A DNA stretch of 5,536 bases, taken from NCBI GenBank assembly GCA_021202305.1, contig JAJQDG010000031.1:1-5536 (forward strand), in the 5' to 3' direction. This DNA comes from Candidatus Gastranaerophilales bacterium (GTDB lineage: Bacteria > Cyanobacteriota > Vampirovibrionia > Gastranaerophilales > Gastranaerophilaceae). Shown one piece after another: positions 1 to 4,556 of this stretch. The translations under genes and the position numbers were made by a program. The stretch's first letter is position 1. Each line of letters opens with the position of its first letter. A model generated the notes under the pieces. The model saw only the letters and a program-made list of their open reading frames with translations, did no database searches and was not told the DNA's origin.

Positions 1-536
1 CAATAATATGCAACTACAATTTCATCCTGTAAATCTTCAATTAATCCCGCAAGCTCTATTGCTTCGGTATCGGTCAGAGGGGAATTTTCCAAAATTTTAT
101 TATTATCTTTGTTTATAAAATTATTGGCAAGCCTTGCAGACATATATGAAGCCGATTGCACCGCATAATTCATCCCTAAAAATGAAGGTAAAATTGAAGC
201 CCCGCTTATAATGGCGCTCATGCTTTTTGCCATTAGCGAAGAATGAATTCTGCGCTGTTCTTCGGGAATTGCAAGTTTTTCAAGCGTGAATTTTATGATA
301 GGATTTTTATTTACTGTTGCAGTCCAAATTATTTCAAGATCTTCAACATCTTTTTCCTGCTGTTTATTTATTATAATTTGGGCTTCTTCATTTTCCGTTA
401 TAAAAAGCGTTCCGTTCAGTTTATCAATTTCGGGTGTTAACTGAACTTTGTCAGGCACGGTTGATGTATCTACATCAAAACCGAATGCAGCTATACAGGA
501 TATAAACAGAAAAACTGCGGATAAAATTTTTTTCAT
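1..536 (-). CDS. Exported protein of unknown function (N-terminal 178 residues; runs off the window)
   Basis: The minus-strand frame from the ATG at 536 is open to base 1 (178 codons plus two bases), so the C-terminus is missing. Residues 1-19 form a signal peptide: MKK, then a hydrophobic stretch ILSAVFLFISCIAAFGF, with a likely signal peptidase I site after AFG. Cys14 lies within the hydrophobic core and does not fit a lipobox. The mature part (DVDTSTVPDKVQLTPEIDKL onward) is soluble-looking. A small-residue, mildly hydrophobic stretch at about 102-137 (MAKSMSAIISGASILPSF...) could be a helical hairpin, followed by a charged helical region (TDTEAIELAGLIEDLQDE) ending in VVAYY. I recognise no named domain. 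The start is fixed by the signal peptide and an in-frame stop 10 bases upstream; there is no Shine-Dalgarno sequence. It begins 20 bp after the pentapeptide gene, so it is probably cotranscribed with it. The product is likely periplasmic or surface-associated (inference). Confidence 0.75.
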   Translation of the reverse strand, partial: MKKILSAVFLFISCIAAFGFDVDTSTVPDKVQLTPEIDKLNGTLFITENEEAQIIINKQQEKDVEDLEIIWTATVNKNPIIKFTLEKLAIPEEQRRIHSSLMAKSMSAIISGASILPSFLGMNYAVQSASYMSARLANNFINKDNNKILENSPLTDTEAIELAGLIEDLQDEIVVAYY

Positions 537-556
537 AAAAACATGTTAACATAAAT

Positions 557-1096
557 TTAATACATGTAATCAGAGGAGTTTTCTTCTTCCTCATCTTTTA
601 GGGAAGAAAGGTCGTAACTGTATGTAGAATCAAAATCTTCGGGCAGTTTATCCGTATCGGGCCAAATTGTGCCGTCATCAAACCGGCAGGCAGATAAATT
701 TTCAGATTGAACAAAGTCTGATTCTTCTAAATTTGCCTCATTTAAAATGCAGCCTGCCATATCGGCATCTTGAAAATTGCAATAATGAACTTCGCTATAG
801 CTAAAATCCGCACCGTAAAGAGTTGTATTGGTAAAATCGCATTCAATAAAACGGCAGCGGGTAAAATCGCAGCTGGTAAAATCAGAATCAGAAAAATTAA
901 CATTCACAAATTGAGTTTCGCAAAAAGTTGAACCGGTAAAATCAATATTATTTAAATTCAGATCTGATATTTCATTTGATGTAAGTTCTATCTCACTTAA
1001 ATCAATAACTTCCGCGATTTCTCCGCGCTTAATTTCAAAATCGCTTTTGTTATTTAAAATTAAATCTATCCATTGGTCTTTTGTGCGGTTTGCCAT
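557..1096 (-). CDS. Pentapeptide-repeat protein (right-handed beta-helix), cytoplasmic, function unknown
   Basis: This 179-residue protein carries an unbroken five-residue register. The central hydrophobic position falls at residues 33, 38, 43, 48, 53 and so on to 128 (mostly F or L), giving about 20 pentapeptides, or five full coils of the quadrilateral beta-helix typical of this family. The preceding small-residue position is often Cys (76, 81, 86, 106, 116). Residues 1-30 are a charged helical cap. After the helix comes GTIWPDTDKLPEDFD, resembling the tail seen in many cyanobacterial pentapeptide proteins, then an acidic end (DEEEENSSDYMY). No signal peptide or membrane segment is visible. 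The start at 1096 is supported by GGAG at 1107-1104, 7 bases away, and by a promoter just upstream. It lies 48 bp after a response-regulator gene. Such proteins usually act by protein-protein contact. Gyrase protection (Qnr/MfpA) is one known role, but nothing here points specifically to it. Confidence 0.9.
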   Translation of the reverse strand: MANRTKDQWIDLILNNKSDFEIKRGEIAEVIDLSEIELTSNEISDLNLNNIDFTGSTFCETQFVNVNFSDSDFTSCDFTRCRFIECDFTNTTLYGADFSYSEVHYCNFQDADMAGCILNEANLEESDFVQSENLSACRFDDGTIWPDTDKLPEDFDSTYSYDLSSLKDEEEENSSDYMY

Positions 1097-1103
1097 TTAT
1101 TTT

Positions 1104-1153
1104 CTCCAAAAATCAGCTATATGTATTCTATTAAAATCTTCCTTTTATGTAAA
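1104..1153 (-). promoter_or_regulatory. Promoter and ribosome binding site of the pentapeptide-repeat gene
   Basis: On the minus strand a -35 box TTTACA (1153-1148, 5/6 to consensus) is followed after exactly 17 bases by a -10 box TAGAAT (1130-1125, 5/6). Transcription would begin near 1118, giving a leader of about 22 bases with the Shine-Dalgarno GGAG at 1107-1104. The -35 box lies in the last codons of the upstream response-regulator gene, so this is an internal promoter that could express the last two genes of the cluster independently of the regulators. This is a consensus match only. Confidence 0.55.
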
Positions 1154-1771
1154 GTCTTTTTTATAATTGGTATTAATTCCGGCATCAATAGCAAGAATTG
1201 CAGCCTGTGTACGATTATCCGCACCGATTTTTCTGAAAATATTATTCAGATGAGTTTTTACCGTTATTTCTCTTATGAAAAGTTTTTGTGCGATTTGTGC
1301 ATTTGAATTGCCAAGAGATACGAGTTTTAAAATTTCTTTTTCCCTTTGTGTAAGCTGATTAATTGCCTCCATTTTCTTTATTTCGTTCTTATTCCACTTG
1401 CTGCGCCTCAAAAGAGCTTCAATTCTTGCAAGAAGATTAGGAAAAACAAAGGGTTTTACAATATAATCATCCGCACCCTGTTTTAACCCTGAAATTTGTT
1501 TATAATCATCATCAACAGCGGTAAGCATTATGGTCGGGATATCTTTTAAAATGTTATCGGAGCGGATAAGCTTTAGTGTATCCCACCCGTCCATAACAGG
1601 CATCATTACATCTAAAAGAACAAGGTCATATTTATCTGAATTTTTTTTGAGTTCTTCAAAGCCCTGTTTACCGTTTGGCATGACAGTAGTTTCGTATCCG
1701 TACATTAAAAGCATATCTGCTAAGGGGTTCGGGTTATCATCTATCATTAAAATTTTTTTTTCATCTGTCAT
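1145..1771 (-). CDS. Response regulator: OmpR-like receiver with LuxR-type helix-turn-helix
   Basis: This 208-residue transcription regulator would be activated by phosphorylation. The receiver domain (about 5-123) has the acidic pair D11-D12, phosphoacceptor D54 in LLLDVMMPVMDGW, the switch residue T84 and K106 in the VKPF motif, so it should be phosphorylatable. Its end, PNLLARIEALLRR (111-123), is the alpha-5 signature of OmpR/PhoB-type receivers. The output domain is nevertheless a LuxR/GerE four-helix HTH (about 138-199: LTQREKEILKLVSLGNSNAQIA, then TVKTHLNNIFRKIGADNRTQA). The ATG at 1771 overlaps the TGA of the preceding regulator gene (ATGA), and AGGGA lies about 9 bases upstream, so translation is probably coupled. 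No histidine kinase is adjacent, so the phosphodonor is unknown. Codons 4-7 include a run of nine A. It likely controls genes by binding DNA as a dimer; its targets cannot be read from this window. Confidence 0.93.
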   Translation of the reverse strand: MTDEKKILMIDDNPNPLADMLLMYGYETTVMPNGKQGFEELKKNSDKYDLVLLDVMMPVMDGWDTLKLIRSDNILKDIPTIMLTAVDDDYKQISGLKQGADDYIVKPFVFPNLLARIEALLRRSKWNKNEIKKMEAINQLTQREKEILKLVSLGNSNAQIAQKLFIREITVKTHLNNIFRKIGADNRTQAAILAIDAGINTNYKKDFT

Positions 1772-2409
1772 ATTAAATTTTCCCTGATAGCTTTTATGGC
1801 TGCCTGAGTTCTATCATCAACGGAAAGCTTTTGCAGAACCGAACACATATGGACTTTTGTGGTATTTATTGAAATATTCATTTTTTTTGCTATTTCAAAA
1901 TTAGAATTTCCATCGGCAAGAAGCGATAATACATCAAGCTCTTTTGCCGTCAGACCGTATCTGTTTTTTTCCGTATTAGGTTTTATAATGCTTGTTTTAT
2001 TTAAAACAGTATCCGATACAAAAGGGTCAAACCATAAGGCGCCTTCCATAACTTCTTTTATGAGTTCAATTAATTTTTCGGGTTTTATATCTTTTGAACA
2101 GTATGCATTAATTCCGGCATCCAAACAAGCTTGCACCTCTTTTTCGCCGTTATGCGAAGTAATTACGATTATCTTGATGTCAGGATACCTTTTTTTAATT
2201 TCCATAGAAGCCATGGCTCCGTTTATAACGGGCAGCCCTAAATCCATTAAAATCAAATCTGTTTTATGTTTGGTTAAAATCGAATATGCAGTTTTTGCAT
2301 TTTCAGCCTCAAAAATTTGATTTACAAATTCCGTATCTTCAAGAGAAGTCCTGAGCGCGAAACGTGTGAGGGCGTGATCTTCAACAATCATAACATTAAT
2401 TTTTTCCAT
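1768..2409 (-). CDS. NarL/FixJ-family response regulator
   Basis: This 213-residue two-component regulator has a receiver domain (about 3-123) with acidic pocket E10-D11, phosphoacceptor D56 in LILMDLGLPVING, T84 in IIVITSH and K106 in AYCSKDI, so all catalytic positions are intact. A short linker (about 124-150) leads to a LuxR/GerE HTH (about 152-212: LTAKELDVLSLLADGNSNFEIAKKM, then TTKVHMCSVLQKLSVDDRTQAAI), the usual NarL output. The sequences AYC-SK and GALWFDP resemble cyanobacterial-lineage members. It is the first gene of the minus-strand cluster and shares an ATGA overlap with the next regulator, so both proteins should be made together. There is no Shine-Dalgarno before the ATG at 2409, while a good -10 box ends 7 bases upstream, suggesting a leaderless message. 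An in-frame stop upstream (2442-2440) rules out a longer start at ATG. The signal and partner kinase are not visible. Confidence 0.94.
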   Translation of the reverse strand: MEKINVMIVEDHALTRFALRTSLEDTEFVNQIFEAENAKTAYSILTKHKTDLILMDLGLPVINGAMASMEIKKRYPDIKIIVITSHNGEKEVQACLDAGINAYCSKDIKPEKLIELIKEVMEGALWFDPFVSDTVLNKTSIIKPNTEKNRYGLTAKELDVLSLLADGNSNFEIAKKMNISINTTKVHMCSVLQKLSVDDRTQAAIKAIRENLI

Positions 2410-2445
2410 ACCGGTAATTATATTAAAATTTTGTTTTTTTTACAA
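2410..2445 (-). promoter_or_regulatory. Promoter of the two-regulator cluster, predicted to give a leaderless transcript
   Basis: On the minus strand TTGTAA (2445-2440, 4/6 to the -35 consensus) is followed after 17 bases by a perfect TATAAT (2422-2417). Only seven bases (TACCGGT) separate this -10 box from the regulator's ATG at 2409, so the start of transcription would fall at about 2410 or 2409, and no Shine-Dalgarno is present. A second TATAAT on the same strand (2483-2478) lacks a recognisable -35 box, but if used it would give a leader of about 60 bases. Confidence 0.5.
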
Positions 2446-2449
2446 ATAC

Positions 2450-2489
2450 TTTACATCATGCCTTCTTTTCCGTTATTATTATACCGAGG
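2450..2489 (+). promoter_or_regulatory. Promoter and ribosome binding site of gatC-pyrG
   Basis: TTTACA (2450-2455, 5/6 to the -35 consensus) is followed after 18 bases by TATTAT (2474-2479, 5/6 to the -10 consensus). Transcription would start near 2486, and the Shine-Dalgarno GAGG (2486-2489) lies 9 bases before the gatC ATG, so the leader is very short. The -35 box lies back to back with that of the divergent regulator promoter, separated by only four bases, so the two polymerases could compete. A shifted TATTAT at 2477-2482 is an alternative -10 box. Confidence 0.45.
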
Positions 2490-2498
2490 TATTGAAAA

Positions 2499-2780
2499 AT
2501 GATAGAAATCAAAGATGTTGAACATGTTGCAAAACTTGCAAGACTTGAGCTTAGTGATGATGAAAAAGTAAAATTTTCAAAACAATTAGGCGATGTTTTA
2601 AAATATATGGAACAGTTGAACGAGGTTGATACAACCGGAGTTGAACCGATGAATCATCCTATAGATTTTTCAAATGTTATGCGTGAAGATGTTGTTGTTT
2701 CGGAATTTTCAAGGGAAGAATTAATGGCTAATGCCCCTGAAGCCGAACAGGATTTCTTTAAGGTTCCAAAAATCAGTTAA
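2499..2780 (+). CDS. gatC: Asp/Glu-tRNA(Asn/Gln) amidotransferase subunit C
   Basis: GatC (93 residues, normal length) is the small subunit of the GatCAB enzyme, which converts mischarged Glu-tRNA(Gln), and often Asp-tRNA(Asn), to the amidated form using glutamine. GatC wraps around GatA and bridges it to GatB. Visible family features are the N-terminal helical part VEHVAKLARLELSDDE (7-22), the second helix to about residue 41, the VDTTGVEPMNHP turn (43-54), NVMRED (59-64), and the C-terminal ANAPEAEQDFFKVPKI (77-92). The start at 2499 has GAGG nine bases upstream. gatA and gatB are not in the window, so the subunits are probably encoded elsewhere. pyrG follows after 10 bases, so the two are probably cotranscribed. 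Assignment is confident from sequence. Confidence 0.95.
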   Translation: MIEIKDVEHVAKLARLELSDDEKVKFSKQLGDVLKYMEQLNEVDTTGVEPMNHPIDFSNVMREDVVVSEFSREELMANAPEAEQDFFKVPKIS

Positions 2781-2790
2781 GGATTTGATA

Positions 2791-4395
2791 ATGACCAAAT
2801 ATATTTTCGTAACCGGCGGCGTTGTAAGTTCGCTCGGGAAAGGTATAGTTGCAGCAAGCCTGGGCAAGCTTTTGCGCGCGCGCGGGTTTTCCGTTGCAAT
2901 TCAAAAATTTGACCCGTATATAAATGTAGACCCGGGGACTATGAGTCCGTTTCAGCACGGCGAAGTTTTTGTGACGGATGACGGCGCAGAAACAGACCTT
3001 GATTTGGGGCATTACGAAAGGTTTACAAATACATCATTGCACCAGTTGAATAATGTAACATCTGGTTCTGTTTACCAGACAGTTATTTCAAAGGAAAGAA
3101 AAGGGGAATATCTGGGGGCAACAGTTCAGGTTATTCCGCACATTACAAATGAAATAAAAGCAAGAATTCAAATGGCAACAAAACATTTTTCGCCGGATTT
3201 CCTCATTGCCGAGATAGGCGGCACAATAGGCGATATTGAAAGCCAGCCCTTTATTGAAGCAATACGCCAATTCAGGCTTGAAGAAGGAATAGGAAATTCC
3301 ATTTCTATTCATGTTACTTTGCTTCCTTATCTTCAAACATCGGGAGAATTAAAAACAAAACCTTCGCAGCATTCGGTATACGTTCTTCGCAGCTACGGTA
3401 TACAGCCCGAAATGCTCGTTTGCAGAACGGCAGTTCCAATCAGCCAAAAAGAAAAAGAAAAAATCGCGCTTTTTTGTTCTGTCAGCAGGGAATGTGTTTT
3501 TGAAAGCAAAGATATGAAATCTATATATGAGGTTCCGCTTGCTCTTGAAGCGCAAAATATGGCGGGTGTTGCTTTGAAATTGTTAAACGTAAAAGACAAG
3601 AAACCCAATTTGCTTTCCTGGGAAAAGCTGGTTGATAAAATTAAAAACCCTAAAAGCGAAATCACGGTAGCACTTGCCGGAAAATATACCGATTTGAATG
3701 ATGCCTACATTTCCGTTGTGGAATCTTTAAAACATGCGGGCTTAGAATTTGATTACAAGGTTAATATTAAATGGCTCGCAAGTGAAAAATGCACCGATGA
3801 ACAAAAAGCGGAAGAAATGCTGAAAGACGTTGATGCGCTTGTTGTGCCGGGGGGGTTCGGCGTTCGGGGAATAGAAGGAAAATTGAACGTAATAAAATAT
3901 GCAAGAGAGCATAATTTGCCTTTTCTCGGGCTTTGTCTGGGGCTGCAATGCGCCGTAATTGAATATGCAAGAAATGTGGCGGGGTTAGAAAATGCTAACA
4001 GTACAGAATTTGACGAACATACAAAATATCCCGTTATTGACCTTATGACAGAACAAAAAAATGTGGCGGGCTACGGCGGTACAATGCGTTTGGGGGCATA
4101 TCCCTGCCATTTAAAAGAAGGTTCAAAAGTTCAAAAAGCGTACGGTAAAAAAATTATTGAAGAACGCCACCGCCACAGATATGAAGTAAATAATGAATTT
4201 AAAAAGATTATAGAAGATGCAGGACTTGTTATATCGGGTTCTTCTCCGGACGGATTATTAGCCGAAGTTGTTGAATACCCTAAAAATGACTGGCATGTAG
4301 CATGCCAGTTTCACCCTGAATTTAAATCGCGCCCTGAAGAAGCACACCCGCTTTTCAGAGGTTTAATTAAGGCTGTTAAAAACAGAAAAAAATAG
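2791..4395 (+). CDS. pyrG: CTP synthase
   Basis: CTP synthase makes CTP from UTP, ATP and glutamine, the last step of de novo pyrimidine nucleotide synthesis, in the cytoplasm as a tetramer. The 534-residue protein is close to the usual length (E. coli 545). The amidoligase domain (about 1-265) opens with YIFVTGGVVSSLGKG (P-loop, K17), then K39, the D69-D71-H74 region of TDLDLGHYERF, E141 in IAEIGGTIGDIES and the TKPSQHSV segment near UTP/CTP-binding residues. The class I glutamine amidotransferase domain (about 285-534) shows GGFGVRG (354-360, oxyanion region), nucleophile C382 in GLCLGLQ, and H508/E510 in FHPEF, a complete triad. The start at 2791 has AAGGA seven bases upstream and gives the family's standard N-terminus. 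An in-frame ATG at 2731 inside gatC would add 20 unrelated residues and is rejected. It follows gatC by 10 bp. Its final codons are part of a repeat that continues downstream. Confidence 0.98.
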   Translation: MTKYIFVTGGVVSSLGKGIVAASLGKLLRARGFSVAIQKFDPYINVDPGTMSPFQHGEVFVTDDGAETDLDLGHYERFTNTSLHQLNNVTSGSVYQTVISKERKGEYLGATVQVIPHITNEIKARIQMATKHFSPDFLIAEIGGTIGDIESQPFIEAIRQFRLEEGIGNSISIHVTLLPYLQTSGELKTKPSQHSVYVLRSYGIQPEMLVCRTAVPISQKEKEKIALFCSVSRECVFESKDMKSIYEVPLALEAQNMAGVALKLLNVKDKKPNLLSWEKLVDKIKNPKSEITVALAGKYTDLNDAYISVVESLKHAGLEFDYKVNIKWLASEKCTDEQKAEEMLKDVDALVVPGGFGVRGIEGKLNVIKYAREHNLPFLGLCLGLQCAVIEYARNVAGLENANSTEFDEHTKYPVIDLMTEQKNVAGYGGTMRLGAYPCHLKEGSKVQKAYGKKIIEERHRHRYEVNNEFKKIIEDAGLVISGSSPDGLLAEVVEYPKNDWHVACQFHPEFKSRPEEAHPLFRGLIKAVKNRKK

Positions 4396-4556
4396 CGGTT
4401 GTGCAAACATTGGGTGCAGGGTGTTTAATAACGACTGTTAAAACAGAAAAAAATAGGGGATGATGCAGATATCAAGTACAGATATTTAACCGGAACCGTT
4501 AAATTTTTTGTTAACGGCATTAATCACTGCTATCAAACATGTGCAGAATTTTAATT
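4373..4556 (+). repeat. Degenerate tandem repeat, about three 62-65-bp units, starting in the end of pyrG
   Basis: CTGTT, A5, CAG, A7, TAG at 4373-4395 (the last pyrG codons and stop) recurs as CTGTT, A4, CAG, A7, TAG at 4435-4456, differing by one A. A third phase begins CCGTTAAA at 4496. The later part of each unit also matches: GTGCAGGGTGTTTAA (from 4414), GTACAGATATTTAA (from 4476) and GTGCAGAATTTTAA (from 4541), spaced 62 and 65 bases apart. The units are much diverged, suggesting an old local duplication of the pyrG 3' end. Together with the hairpins at 4484-4517 this accounts for the 161-bp gap between the convergent genes. I see no gene or RNA family in it. Confidence 0.55.
4484..4509 (+). 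terminator. Possible intrinsic terminator of gatC-pyrG
   Basis: A seven-pair stem ATTTAAC (4484-4490) with GTTAAAT (4498-4504) encloses the loop CGGAACC and runs straight into a T tract (4504-4509). The stem is AT-rich with one G-C pair, so it would be weak. An alternative stem, CCGTTAA (4496-4502) with TTAACGG (4511-4517), competes for the same bases and places the T tract in its loop. No matching terminator for the opposing permease gene is evident on the minus strand. Confidence 0.4.

Noticed and set aside
243..440. 65-codon plus-strand open frame rich in Phe, Tyr and Ile
   Set aside because: It lies opposite the secreted-protein gene, which has a clear signal peptide; the composition is that expected of the complement of AT-rich coding sequence.
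1859..2320. 153-codon plus-strand open frame antisense to the NarL-type regulator
   Set aside because: It is a shadow of the real gene, with no ribosome binding site and no recognisable domain, while the opposite strand has complete receiver and HTH motifs.
2731..2790. Upstream in-frame ATG that would lengthen CTP synthase by 20 residues and overlap gatC
   Set aside because: The added residues do not match the family; the ATG at 2791 has AAGGA at the right distance and gives the standard MTKYIFVTGG start.
2874..2884. Alternating GC run in pyrG as a Z-DNA or regulatory element
   Set aside because: It encodes the conserved L-R-A-R-G segment with ordinary codons; 11 bases is short and chance is enough to explain it.
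3849..3855. G7 run in pyrG as a phase-variation tract
   Set aside because: It encodes the conserved Gly-Gly of the amidotransferase oxyanion region, and slippage would inactivate a gene likely to be essential.
3088..3970. Several minus-strand open frames of 67-90 codons inside pyrG
   Set aside because: All are antisense to a complete and well-conserved pyrG and show no start signals or domains.
4373..4395. CTGTT/AACAG hairpin followed by A7, read as a terminator
   Set aside because: A plus-strand terminator needs a T tract after the stem, not an A tract; on the minus strand the T tract comes before the stem.
4373..4556. The spaced repeats taken as a CRISPR array
   Set aside because: Only about three units, heavily diverged, with the similarity spread across the whole unit rather than short identical repeats with unique spacers.
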